Under the pieces are notes generated by a model that saw only the letters and a list, made by a program, of their open reading frames with translations, was not told the origin of the DNA and searched no databases. A stretch of DNA of 26,446 bases. Source: Dicyema japonicum (taxonomy: Eukaryota > Dicyemida > Rhombozoa > Dicyemidae). The DNA lies in contig RDEW01000042.1 of the NCBI GenBank assembly GCA_011109175.1, forward strand, positions 1-26,446. The letters run 5' to 3'. The first letter of the stretch is position 1, and the number at the start of each line of letters is the position of its first letter. The position numbers and the translations under genes were made by a program. Positions 10,991-20,340 of this stretch are shown piece by piece.

Positions 10991-11990
10991 GTGCGTAAAA
11001 GAGCCTATTGGACATATGAAATCCATGAGTCTTTATGGAAAACTATTCGTAGAATCAAGCTAAACTTATCAGATGAATCAATATCATTTACTGCTCCAAA
11101 TACTGTGCGAGCTAACAACCTAATGAAATATTATGCATTCATAAGTCACAAGGACTTCTCGAAATCCCATTCTTGTTATCTTCGGAATTTAATGCAAAAA
11201 CTAACTTCATGGATCAATTTATTTACTCATGACCTGGTCACACATGCTATAAGATCGATGAAGAGATTTTATATGTGCGGTCTCTGGAAAATTAAACCCC
11301 ATTCAATTTCATTAACAATTAAAATTCAGAGCTTCAATCACATATTGACGACCTGTAGCCTGGTTGAAGTTGAATCCTCTTTCTATATCCAGGGATTAAT
11401 CAACGTTTACAATCTTTACCAGGGAAAGAAAAAAATACACTGGATTTGAACATTTATGGAGACTTCTTACCACTACAGATTCGTCCAACTATCCTTGGAG
11501 TGACATTGATCCTTTGATGACATTTTCTCAACATGTGAAGAACGTTATGAAAAAGGTTCTCAGGAAACTGAATATAATGAAACCCCTTTTAAAGTCCAGG
11601 CCGTCCCGGGTATGCGATATCGTCATGTATAATCAACTTCTAAAACCAACGGTAGAGTATGCTTGTGCCTCATGGGCCTATGGAGCTTCAATTTCCAATC
11701 ATACAATATCAACTCCCTAACAGGCAAAATTGCACGTCTAACAAATATACCCTCTATCTTTCCCCCAATACTTGACCACACCGCAATCAAAAATAACGGC
11801 TCCGGCTTCATCGGTCTGTGTGGTCAAGAAACAAGTCGTTTCTTCCATTCAAGGCTAGAAGCCTTAAATACACGTATTTGGGGAAAAAACCCACCCCTCT
11901 TCAAACTCTATTGAAAAACGCTCGTCGTTTATACAGGAAAGCCGTGGGTACTTTGAGGAACATAGGAAAAACGTCTCGATCCTGTTGAGG
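10991..11990 (+). pseudogene. Internally deleted non-LTR retrotransposon ORF2 (linker plus C-terminal part)
   Basis: This is the inverted partner of the minus-strand copy. The 152-codon frame from 10991 begins with the same linker (SLWKTIRRIKLNLSDES, then RANNLMKYYAFISH) and runs to FYMCGLW at about 11285, the point where the RT domain should start. The next recognisable part, at about 11400-11480, matches the partner near 8780-8700, so about 1.6 kb of RT core is missing. Then LGV, MTFSQHVKNVMKK and a piece like YNQLLKPTVEYACASW fit the post-palm region typical of Jockey/CR1 RTs. The C-terminal tail ends near 11930 with QETSRFFHSRLEALN, also present in the partner. Confidence 0.78.
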
Positions 11991-12085
11991 CGTACCGGGA
12001 TCATTTAATTAGTTGGTTTACTCTTTCTTTCTCGGTGTTCCCTTTTTGGGGTTATTAAATAAAATAAATAAATAATAAATATTGT
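11990..12085 (+). mobile_element. 3' UTR and A-rich tail of the plus-strand non-LTR element
   Basis: Downstream of the ORF2 tail, a short 3' UTR (gttccctttttggggtt) runs into a tail of repeated aaata/aaat units (12056-12080). Simple A-rich repeats of this kind mark the 3' end of many non-LTR retrotransposons. This is a plausible 3' boundary; the minus-strand partner has no equivalent tail because it stops at about 8268. Confidence 0.55.
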
Positions 12086-12089
12086 GTGC

Positions 12090-12500
12090 CATTAATGTGG
12101 TGCATACCCATAAAAGGAAAAATGTTTTTTTAATAATATCTCTCATATGTTTTTCATTTCAAAAAATGTATTTTCTTGCGAGTCAATAAGCTCTAATTTT
12201 AGTTCTTGGCTAAATGGATATTAAGAATGCAAAGGTTTATTTTTAATTTTGTTTGATTTAGAAACTTTAGAACAAAATATATCTCAAGTGATCTTATTTC
12301 TTATAGTTTTTAGCATACATTAATTTCTTTGGCGACGTACATGGTTGTTTTCGCTGAACAAGATGAAAAATTAGCTAAGCACAAAATATCTTTATGTTTT
12401 TTCACTGTAGTTATTAGCTTAATTATGCGTCAAGAATATTAACTGAGAAAAAAATTTGAGAAATGCGAATTCCTCAAGAATTGAAAAAATGTGGTGATGA
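12090..12500. other. AT-rich stretch without recognisable gene
   Basis: I found no coding frame with family resemblance, no RNA gene and no clear repeat between the retrotransposon tail and the orphan reading frame that follows. Confidence 0.5.
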
Positions 12501-12800
12501 AAGAAAGTTCATTTTCCACAAGAAAACAAAGCATTCAACATTAAATACTTTCCTAACTGCTATTTTTTTCATAAAAATCAAGTTAAATTGCCTCTATTTT
12601 CCGAGTATCTGATTCACAACAAGCTAACTCGAAAGAAAAAAAAGCCGATTACTCAGGAACTGGTGACGCCAGAGGAAAGAGCATTCTTCTCTATCTGGCT
12701 TCTACATATCAAATATGATGAGTGTCAACGTTTTAACAAAATCGTGTTCGAGATCCTTAGATCAGCTAGACTTGATGGGCTCATTGTTTTTCGAGGCTGA
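12501..12800 (+). CDS. Unrecognised reading frame, possibly an exon or transposon fragment
   Basis: About 100 codons are open between stops, with no ATG (the best initiator in it is TTG at 12588). The C-terminal 65 residues have a protein-like composition: a basic run RKKKKPITQ, then ELVTPEERAFFSIWLLHI and FNKIVFEILRSARLDG, with alternating hydrophobic and charged residues that would suit helices. The GC content here is visibly higher than in the flanks, as expected for a former coding region. I do not recognise a family. It could be an exon of a spliced gene, given the very short introns elsewhere in the window, or a relic of the integrase-carrying element that follows on the other strand. 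Confidence 0.3.
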   Translation, partial: KKVHFPQENKAFNIKYFPNCYFFHKNQVKLPLFSEYLIHNKLTRKKKKPITQELVTPEERAFFSIWLLHIKYDECQRFNKIVFEILRSARLDGLIVFRG

Positions 12801-13740
12801 TCATTAAGTTGATTTGGGACGGAATCGAGATGGTTGCATCTATCTCCTCTGTTTTGCCTCTTATTCTGAGCGCACCCGACTGATCTGAAGAAAAGATTCT
12901 TAACTCATTCATAAAAATACGAAAACGTTATTCAGTGACTCGAATCGAGTAAGAGCAAAGAAAGTCCCTTATAATTTCATTGGAAAGGCTTCCTTGATTG
13001 CTTAGATATAAAAATAATTTTATCCGATTTTTATAAGTTTTTTTATGTTTAGAGAAAATTTCAATTTGTTAAATTTAATGATTCCTAGCTTATTGCTTTC
13101 GCTCATTTTAAAGAGTTTATGTCTTGTGGAATCAAGTAAGATACCGAACATTCTACTAGTTTGCGATAATCAACAATTTGGTTAACCTCAAATATAGATA
13201 TTTAATGCATCACATTTGAGTGATTTAATTAATAAATAAAACATCGAAAAACCAATGAAATAAACAATTTTAATACCAACTTGCTCGCGCGACCAGTCAA
13301 TAAATGTCAAATTAACTTAATTAAAATTACAAATCATTCAATCAAATATCAATATTCACTGTTTTACACATACTTTTTAAAATAAATTATTTCAAAAAAC
13401 CAATGGTAACCATACTCTTTGATCCTGACTCGTTCCAGAACTTGTATTCAGGTAACGACATCGTCCCCCGTTGAAAAAATAGCTGGATCCTCTTGATACC
13501 GGCAAGGCATTGGGTGTTTTCCTAGTAAGATGGATCTATTTTCTATCTCTCATATGCCCATTGAAACATTCTTATTCTCACGAAATGTATAATTGATATT
13601 ATGAGACTAATTGAAACCTTAAGTTTGAATGAATATATAAAAATTAACCATAAAAACGATTTAAAATTTAATAACGCCTAAGTAATTATTAATTCTTTTT
13701 TTTGAAACTTTTTCGTTTCATGTATGAAAACAAAAAATGT
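12801..13740. other. AT-rich intergenic stretch
   Basis: No supported gene. A less AT-rich island at about 13420-13520 (agctggatcctcttgat, gccccttg-like composition) may be part of an old element, but it gives no readable domain on either strand. Confidence 0.4.
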
Positions 13741-13744
13741 AAAT

Positions 13745-14110
13745 GTTCTTTCCTCACAAAAAATAGAGTTTTGCTAACCTTCCCTTCAGCGTTTGATTAT
13801 AGCTTTCAACTTGTAATTGTTATAAAGGGAGTCATAGTCTACCATTAATCTTCATTATATCCCAATCACGAAATAATCTTGAAACTCCAGAGATTTACAA
13901 AACTTTTTTCCATTATCCGAATGAAAGGTTGCAGGTTTGCCAACTGAGTTGTAATGTCTATAAAAAAATTCTAATATTCTGTGATGTTTTACTGATTAGT
14001 CAAAAAAACAGAGCATATGGTGGGAATTGAATATGCATATTCTGAGTAACAATCTATTAAATTAAGTCGAATATCTTCAAAGTCTTTAGACTGAAATGGT
14101 TGCAAGAATC
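13745..14110 (-). pseudogene. Retroviral-type integrase core (rve) relic
   Basis: On the minus strand, pieces of an integrase catalytic core appear in the expected order over about 360 bp. The first is LIDCYSEYAYSIP (around the first Asp) near 14070-14030. It is followed by a helix ending KPATFHSDNGKKF near 13930-13900 (second Asp in the HSDNG box) and LQVESYNQTLKGK near 13810-13770 (Glu in the Q-x-x-VE-x-x-N-x-T-L-K box). The pieces lie in different frames, so the gene is broken. Cores of this kind occur in Gypsy-like LTR elements and in the TIR elements called Ginger. No LTRs or TIRs were found around this one, so its class is open. Confidence 0.62.
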
Positions 14111-14141
14111 ACAAGTAGATATCGGAAAAACAATTTGTTTT

Positions 14142-14197
14142 AAGATGTGCAAATTAATAATACCATGGTATTATCCGCAAATTAATTTGCACATCTT
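14142..14197. repeat. Perfect 17-bp inverted repeat with a palindromic loop
   Basis: aagatgtgcaaattaat at 14142-14158 pairs exactly with attaatttgcacatctt at 14181-14197. The 22-nt spacer itself starts with the 14-bp palindrome aataccatggtatt (14159-14172). It could be a small hairpin element, or TIR ends left after internal deletion. It lies just beyond the integrase relic. Confidence 0.75.
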
Positions 14198-14812
14198 GGA
14201 AACACCAGGATGTCTGATAGAATGTTCCTTAGCTAAAATTGAGCTATTCTAGTTTTTTGAGAGGAGGTACAATAGTTTCCATTAAGTAAAAAAGTAATTC
14301 TCAATTTAATAGTTTTAAATTATGACATTTCTGTAATTTATAATTTTCATTATTTCATACAGTGTATATTGATTGAAGAAAGCCATAGCAAAATGAAACG
14401 TGCAATAATATGATTTAAAAAGAAATGAAAAAATATTAAAATATTATAAAATATTCAAAATATTATTTCAAAAATTGAATTCAACGATTATTTCATTTAA
14501 AGAAGGAGAAAAAGACCGTTCGCTCGACCGAAGCAAAACTTGGATATTGTTGATGATTACAAGTGATGAACTGGTTATATCAACCCGGACAGTATCAAAA
14601 CCCGGACGATAAACGACAATTCTTGAGAATTTTTTATAACGACGTCAGCTCTGGACAGTTCGAATTACTGAGTTGTTCTCATGTGTTTTATTTATTGTAG
14701 CACTTTAATGATCATTAAAATTAGTCCAGGTAAAGTATCAGATCAGGGATGATAAGTCAAACTTATCATTGCAAAACAATGGTTACCGCCCTAATTTCGG
14801 AGGAAAGATGAT

Positions 14813-15065
14813 TTTTTTTAATTTTGTCTAAAAAACATGTTCGACGTTGTATGGACAAAAATGAGAGACCTGAAATCGGTCTCCTATTTTTGAAAAAAAA
14901 AATAATTTTTTAATTTTGTCTAAAAGCATGTTCGACGTTGTATGGACAAAAAATGAGAGACTTGAAATCGGTCTCCTATTTTTGAAAAAAATAATTTTTT
15001 AATTTTGTCTAAATACATGTTCGACGTAGTATGGACAAAAATTGGAGACATTGACATCGGTTCCT
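14813..15065 (+). repeat. Three ~90-bp tandem repeats with internal hairpins (left arm)
   Basis: The word aattttgtct starts copies at 14820, 14912 and 15001 (periods 92 and 89). Each copy contains catgttcgacg-t-gtatgg. The first two contain gagac-c-tgaaatc-ggtctc, a short hairpin whose arms are exact in the first copy. An outer pair, ttttgtc and gacaaaa, can also fold. The third copy degenerates into the flank of the TIR element. Confidence 0.88.
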
Positions 15066-15070
15066 GTCGG

Positions 15071-16259
15071 GAGCCACAGCTGTTACCGAGCCACAGAGGT
15101 TACCTTGACATTTGAAATCAATGTCAATCATTGTCAAAAAAATAAATGATCAATTATTTCAAAGCAAACATTGATTAATTATTGATAATTATCTTTTTAA
15201 GGTGTTTAAAATGCACCTTCTTCACAATTCCCTCACTATCTTTAACATTGACAAAATTGTGGGACGATTTTGCATCAATAGTGACAGCATCTGCGTAGGG
15301 ATGGTCAAACCTTTGCAGGCGTAGAGAAGGATTAGTTCCATAGACCTTCTGAATAAGAACCTTTTAAGTAATTATAAATTGAATACATTATCTGCAATGT
15401 TAAATTCATATTTTCGATCGATGCACTCCTATTTTTTTATTCATCTTTTTATAATAAGGATAATTCAAGTCTACCTTTACTATATGTTTCGGGGCTGTTT
15501 TTACCGTCTGACTCTGTTTCAGCAATATTATCCACTTTGCAGGTTGTCTAAGGTAGGCATTTGATTGTATAAAAAACAGCCTTTCGAATGTGCCTTTTCC
15601 ACTCTTTCTTGTCACCCGAAACCATCATTTTCGATAAACTCCCTGAGATCGTCTGATAGTAGTGTTTCAACAATCCCTTGACTCTGGAGATTGTTGGGTC
15701 GTCTATGAATTTGAATTATTTTGTACTCTTGACAGAGTTTTTTGATATTGTAATTTTTGAACTCCGTGCATTGACTGAATGCAAGTATTTACAAAGCCTG
15801 TGATCCATTATTTGTCAGCTATTTTTGTTCAGTAGGTTCCAATTGAATGCATATTTTGAATATATGTCTGATAACTAATAAAGTTTAAATTTTTATTCGG
15901 TACCTCTCATTTGTTTCGCAATATTTACATCCTCATCATTAAGGATAGACTCTTAATTATTTTTGACATCAGTGTTGCTACTAGGCATCAGATCAAAGTG
16001 ACGAAATTTTCTAGCTTGCATTATTATTTTATATTCGATGAATAGTTAGCCAGACTAAAATTACAGTAAATTTTTGATAAAATAATTTAATAATTATTAT
16101 ATTTATTATCGTAAAAATAATCTTTATATCGGAATATAATAATTTATAAAAATAGAAAAAAATTTTTAGTATTGATTAAGTTTTAATTAAAGTGACAGCT
16201 ATGACGACAGATCCCAGCTGTCAAAGGTAACGTATGTGGTTCGGTAACTGCTGTGGCTC
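15071..16259 (-). mobile_element. 1.19 kb TIR transposon with integrase relic (left arm copy)
   Basis: Terminal inverted repeats of about 40 bp start gagccacag at 15071 and end ctgtggctc at 16259. Each end is a tandem pair of a 17-bp word, GAGCCACAGnnGTTACC, followed by tTGACA. Inside, on the minus strand, is a decayed integrase. No convincing target-site duplication flanks it. TIRs plus an integrase core are the defining combination of Ginger-type cut-and-paste elements, though here internal deletion and decay make it non-autonomous. Confidence 0.7.
15190..16020 (-). pseudogene. Integrase relic inside the left-arm TIR element
   Basis: Mirror of the right-arm relic at 24440-25285, which is easier to read. 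It corresponds to an SDNG box region, a block ending in the former QG-x-VE motif and a C-terminal basic segment near 15190-15300. Frames are broken by stops and indels. Open stretches around 15406-15615 are pieces of it. Confidence 0.6.
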
Positions 16260-16410
16260 GTGATATAATATAAATTGATTATAATTATTCTAATATTTAA
16301 CAATTAATTTGTTACTCTGAAATGGTTAACCTTAATCATTTTAAAAAAAGTAATTAAATTAATAAATATTTTTTATTTGTAGAAGGAATTAAAGAATTCA
16401 AATTTTGTGA

Positions 16411-17447
16411 ATGATGGGGATTCGACAAATAAGGTTAACGTCTTTTATTCTTTGGTTGAAGATAAAAAGGTTTAAGATCTTAATAATAACTATCATTTTG
16501 ATATTTTTGATTCACAAAATGACAAAGATGAATGTGTCATTTATTATAAAGAATAAAACGTGTCAATTACTATTGAAAGGAAATCATAAAGTGATTTCAA
16601 AGTTGAAGATGAACCAGACAAACACGTTTGAGTAATATTCGGGTCAGAAACTGTGATGAACACGCAAAATCAAGTGGATATTTTTCATATCCAATCTCTC
16701 AAGAGGAGCAAGCTAATCCACTGGCCTACTTGTTGATTGTTTACAGAAACTCGAGACAAGTCGAACAACTGCTCAGAACAATTTATAGAACAAATAACCA
16801 TTATTGTATCCACGTGGACAAAAAATCCGATTCAGAATTTCTACAGAGTATTAAAAATTTCACAAGCTGTCTCCCAAATGTGATTGTCGTTAATACATAT
16901 GGCGTCAAATGGGGACAATCACTACATTGCTCGCAGATATAAAATGCATGGAATTACTTTACGAAGTTCGACTGATTGGAAATACAAAATAAATCTATCA
17001 AGAGAAGAATTCCCATTGAAATCAAATAAAGAAATTGTAAGAATAACGAAAACTCTCAACGGTCTAATTGGATGGAATCCTAAAATATTACCGTATATTT
17101 TGATTTGGGATTATTTCAGAAGATACAGATATGAAAAAAGGCCGATAAGTCTAGAAATGGAGTTAAACTATACAAGGCAGGTTTACACGGTTTTCTTGTC
17201 GGGATTTGTCGATTTTATATGAAAAATGAAACTTCTTTTGAATTACTTAAATGGTTGGAAGCACAGATATTCCTGATGAAATATTTTATTCAACATTAAA
17301 CTATAATTCCAAAATTTTGAACGTTCCAGGATCATTGTCAGGTACTATATATTAATATTGAGCCAACATCAATCCATTGAAGCTTGAACCACAAATAGGA
17401 AATCGCTACAAACAATGGTTTACAGGGTGCTATGGCTTCTTTGTTCG
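16411..17447 (+). pseudogene. GT14 core-2 GlcNAc-transferase-like pseudogene (left arm)
   Basis: A close relative of the open gene on the right arm, clearly broken. The N-terminal signal-anchor part is open at 16411-16635. A frameshift moves the reading to 16628-16942 (YFSYPISQEEQANPLAYLL, then HYCIHVDKKSD). A lost base near 16916 after VKWG shifts it again. The region containing the WKYKINLSREEFP block continues in the third frame to 17222, where a lost base before the MKNETSFE segment breaks it once more. The second exon starts near 17360 but stops matching after GFFVR at the arm boundary, so the conserved VRSVC-x-x-G C-terminus is absent. Upstream it keeps the TIR element 150 bp away, as on the right arm. 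Confidence 0.85.
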
Positions 17448-17449
17448 AC

Positions 17450-17880
17450 ACTATTTTAATAGAATGGTACGCAAGGGAATGAAAATTTGTATTAAAAGAA
17501 GGCTACTGACCTCAAGAAAGAATTCTTCCCCACAGTCGATCCACTCATAAAAAAAATTTCCTAAAAGCCTCTAACACAATCCTGGGAAACAAGATTGAAA
17601 ATTCGTACATTAGAAAGAGATCAGAACAATGCAAAAACTAAACAAGAGAAAGTTTGGAAAAACCTCATGTGCAATCTTAACAAGCAGAACTCTCTTACAA
17701 AAATGTGGAAAACACTTAAAAGCTTTATTAAATCTGACAACCAGGTCACACGTGGATGAATTGGAAACCTAATATTCCTAAACAAACTTATGAAATACTA
17801 TTTTTCTATGAGTTTCATCCCACACAAGAAATTCGAAGGTCCATCCATCCTAGCCCTCAAACCTAAAAGAGCCACCTAGA
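17450..17880 (+). pseudogene. Non-LTR ORF2 linker relic
   Basis: Beyond the arm boundary a broken frame reads KVWKNLMCNLNKQNSLTKMW, followed by KTLKSFI and LMKYYFSMSFIPHKKFEG. The order matches the ORF2 linker of the non-LTR family at 8.3-12 kb (LWKTIRRIKLN, then NNLMKYYAFISHKDFSKS). No RT domain follows. It may mark the insertion or breakpoint that truncated the left GT14 copy. Confidence 0.6.
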
Positions 17881-18106
17881 TCCTGACATTAGAGATAAGA
17901 GCAGAGCGCGGAGATGCCATGTGGGCAGAAGGCTCAATTGGACGAAACGCTCTTGAAGTTGTTTCAACAACGTTAAAGAGGCTGGCAAACAGGCAGACGA
18001 GGAAAATTGTTGATTTTAAATATTAACTTTTTATTGTTGGTTAAATAAAGTGGGTTGATTTAAAATTTTATTTTGAAGCCTCGTGTAAGTTTTGCATTCT
18101 GTGTTT

Positions 18107-18800
18107 ATGGCTCGTAAGCTTAGTCTTGAATTAAGATTAAAATTGCTATAGAAATAAGTGAAAATGAACATTTTGCTGAACTAGATGTTATAAAAAAATA
18201 CAAAATTATTAAAGTTTATGAGTAATTTCAGTTTTAGACGCTGTATCTCGGATAAAAAGATTATCTCACTTTTTGTAATACTGGAACTGTTCAAACAGAT
18301 TTTCCCATAAAAAATCAATGCTCTCCTAATACTTATCTCAAAAATTGGCTAAAATTTTTTTTGAGGATTTTACCAACACAAGGAAGGAATTTAGTGCTGT
18401 GTCCGGTCCTCTTTTAAAAAATATTGCTTCTAAAGTAACAAGGATGATGAATTATTCGCCGTTCAAAAAGTCAAATATTTGGTTTAGAAAAATTTAAGAA
18501 AATACATCAGTTGACATTTAAGATAATTATTGGAGAGAATAAACTTTTCCGATGTTTCTTCGCTTGGCATGTTTATTGCCAAGTATGATGAATACATAAA
18601 AAATATGGTCTTCAAAATATTTTAAATTGCGACAAGACTGGATAATGTATTAAAAAGATACCGTCAAAATCATTTGTAACTCCGAGTCAAGACTTTTTCG
18701 GTATTAAAGAAGAAAGGAAAAGGTCACGATTCTTTTATCAATCAGTGCTTTTGGAAAAAAATTGAATCCATTATTATTGGGGAAATTATCTGTTTAAAAA
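18107..18800 (+). pseudogene. Tigger/pogo-type transposase relic
   Basis: It begins with ATG reading MARKLSLELRLK, then (after a frameshift) IAIEISENEHFAELDVIKKY, which resembles the N-terminal helix-turn-helix of pogo/Tigger (CENP-B-like) transposases. At about 18620-18690, ILNCDKTG and IKKIPSKSF match the first catalytic block, N-x-D-E-T-G-L-x-x-K-x-L-P, with the usual DE as DK. Near 18725-18795 a third frame reads TILLSISAFGKKLNPLLLGK, matching the following T-V-L-x-x-x-N-x-x-G-x-K-L-x-P-L-x-I-G-K block. Several frameshifts are present and the C-terminal half (remaining acidic residues) is missing. It is dead. No TIRs were found. Confidence 0.72.
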
Positions 18801-19102
18801 AATATATTAGTTATCAATAAAATTAATGGAAAATATGCTTAAATGTTTATAAAAATACTATACATATTAATAAAATTAATGGAAAATATGTTAAAACTGT
18901 TAAAGTTGTTATAAAAATGAAGAAAATGTCGGACTTCCATTTTTGACTGTAGCAATTTCTCCATGTAGCTGTCCTCCTTGATCAATGCATAGGGTCTCCT
19001 GTTTAGCGACCCCTCTGACATTGAAATTGTAAACGGGGTAGATTAGAAAGACTGAAAGTACAATAAAGACAACATTATTAAAGAGGCGTACCACTCACCA
19101 AC
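18801..19102. other. Intergenic stretch between Tigger relic and mariner-type element
   Basis: A 21-bp word, ataaaattaatggaaaatat-g, occurs twice at about 18818 and 18871. A minus-strand frame at 19094-18909 has a hydrophobic segment (VVFIVLSVFLIYPV) but no ATG and no family resemblance. I do not call a gene. Confidence 0.4.
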
Positions 19103-19114
19103 TATACCATTTCA

Positions 19115-19317
19115 GGTTTAAAGTGGGTCTTACCAAAAGCAAAGGGTCTTACCAAAAGCAAAGTGGGTCTTACCAAAAGCAAAGTGGTACTTACCAAAAG
19201 CAAAGTGGTACTTACCAAAATCAAAGTGGTACTTACCAAAAGCAAAGTGGTACTTACCAAAAGCAAAGTGGGTCTTACCAAAATCAAAGTGGTTCTTACA
19301 AAAGCAAAGTGGAACAA
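19115..19317 (+). repeat. 21-nt tandem array forming the left TIR of the mariner-type element
   Basis: About nine to ten copies of a 21-nt word containing aaagtgg, then cttaccaaaagc. Because 21 is a multiple of three, it is open in frames on both strands (for example repeating QKQSGTY or LLLVSTT), which explains the apparent ORFs here; I do not regard them as genes. Copies differ by one or two bases. Confidence 0.92.
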
Positions 19318-19450
19318 TAAAATTATTTAATAAGCCATGTCATCATTATTTAACACCGATGGGCCAACTTCTGAATTCTAGCAATTACGGTGTTGCATAG
19401 AGATGGAGTGATTATAATGAGTTAATCATACTTTCTCCTAACTTTTGAAG

Positions 19451-20296
19451 TCAAAACTCCGTAGTTGACAAAGCTTCTTGTTTCACACCATCCAAAATAT
19501 TTTTCATATCTGTAGCAAAGTGTCTTTTTACATCAGCTTTGAAAACTGACCAAATATTCTCAATTGGGTTGAGCATAGGGTTATAGGGACCCAATCTTAA
19601 AATTTTATTTCCGATAAATTCATTATCTCTGACAATTTTTTCAATTCCTGAATGGCATGGAGCATTGTCTACTACTAAATTGTAAGCTTCCCTGGCTTTT
19701 CGTAGACAAATTCATGGTCGGATTTTTTATTAAAGGATTCACGTTTGAATTCATAATGCAACAATCCAAGGGACCCGATGCAACCAATGAAATGTACATT
19801 TGCACCTCGCGAAATTCAATATTGCCTTTCTCTGGTTCATACCTGATATCTTTCAAAAAATAACAGGCACCGTCCAAGTGGACTTGAATGGCTTCTTTTG
19901 AAACATTTAAGCTGAAATTGGAATTTAAAAGAATTCTCAAGGTCTCAAGAGTAATCCTAGGGTTAATTTCGAGCTTTTCAACACAATAATCTTTATGTTT
20001 ATCTATAAATTTTTTTTGCCTTTGATCCCCCTCACTGATCAGGTTTGTTTTTGTTTTTTCAACCAACGATAAGTAGTAGTTCTCGGAACATCGAGAGATT
20101 TTGCAAGATCCCTCCAGTCACCATCTCCCTCATAAGCCCCGATAATAAGATTTTTCTTAATTGCAACTTCAGACTTTTTTATTTGCGCAGGCATACAAAT
20201 AAAAAATGAAATATTTGCGCAGATATGCAAATATATAGGTTTTTGCTTAGTCACTTTTGTAATTGATCTCGACATTTTTGCATTTTGCTTCGTCAC
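19451..20296 (-). pseudogene. DDE transposase of the mariner-type element, frameshifted and missing the first catalytic block
   Basis: The N-terminal frame 20296-20039 ends with a helix-turn-helix (GDWRDLAKSLDVPRTTTYRW). A one-base frameshift leads to the frame from 20066, with a second DNA-binding part (ITLETLRILLNSNFSLNVSK, then WLDG-like HLDGACY and a YEPEKGN segment). Next, in a third frame, comes RGANVHFIGCIGSLGLLHYE. After another frameshift comes LVVDNAPCHSGIE with the second catalytic Asp, and then LGPYNPMLNPIENIWSVFKA with the NPIE glutamate. The block that normally carries the first Asp, between the EPE segment and the RGANV segment, is absent, with only about ten bases between them. 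The enzyme is therefore inactive. Confidence 0.82.
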
Positions 20297-20340
20297 TTTT
20301 GCAATTGCAATTAATCTACATCCTATAACAAAAAAATATT

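Larger units (their letters stand above)
14280..17447 (+). repeat. Left arm of a large inverted repeat (partner 23007-26446)
   Basis: The sequence from cattaagtaaaaaag at 14280 to ctttgttcga at about 17447 is the reverse complement, with substitutions and indels, of 26446 down to about 23007. The two arms share, in order, AT-rich DNA, an HP1 relic edge, the ~90-bp tandem array, the TIR/integrase element and the GT14 gene. The right arm runs off the window, so the outer limit is unknown. The inner limit is sharp: the GT14 second exon stops matching after FFVR. The left arm lacks about 255 bp present at 25819-26074 of the right arm. Confidence 0.93.

Noticed and set aside
12056-12080. A-rich aaata run as a simple microsatellite
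   Set aside because: Its position directly after the ORF2 tail and 3' UTR fits the 3' tail of the non-LTR element better.
15379-15615. Two opposing 60-70-codon frames in the left TIR element
   Set aside because: They coincide with the decayed integrase and its antisense; neither keeps the integrase frame for its full length.
15065-16265. Target-site duplication around the left TIR element
   Set aside because: The flanks tgtcgg and gtgata do not match, and the right-arm copy shows the same flanks because it was duplicated with the arm.
18909-19094. Minus-strand frame with a hydrophobic N-terminal segment next to the mariner-type element
   Set aside because: It has no ATG, no family resemblance, and the frame does not continue beyond the transposon insertion site once the element is removed.
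19102-19320. Overlapping open frames on both strands across the 21-nt array (QKQSGTY and LLLVSTT repeats)
   Set aside because: They follow from a repeat unit whose length is a multiple of three; the array is the TIR of a transposon, and no start, splice or family evidence supports a protein.
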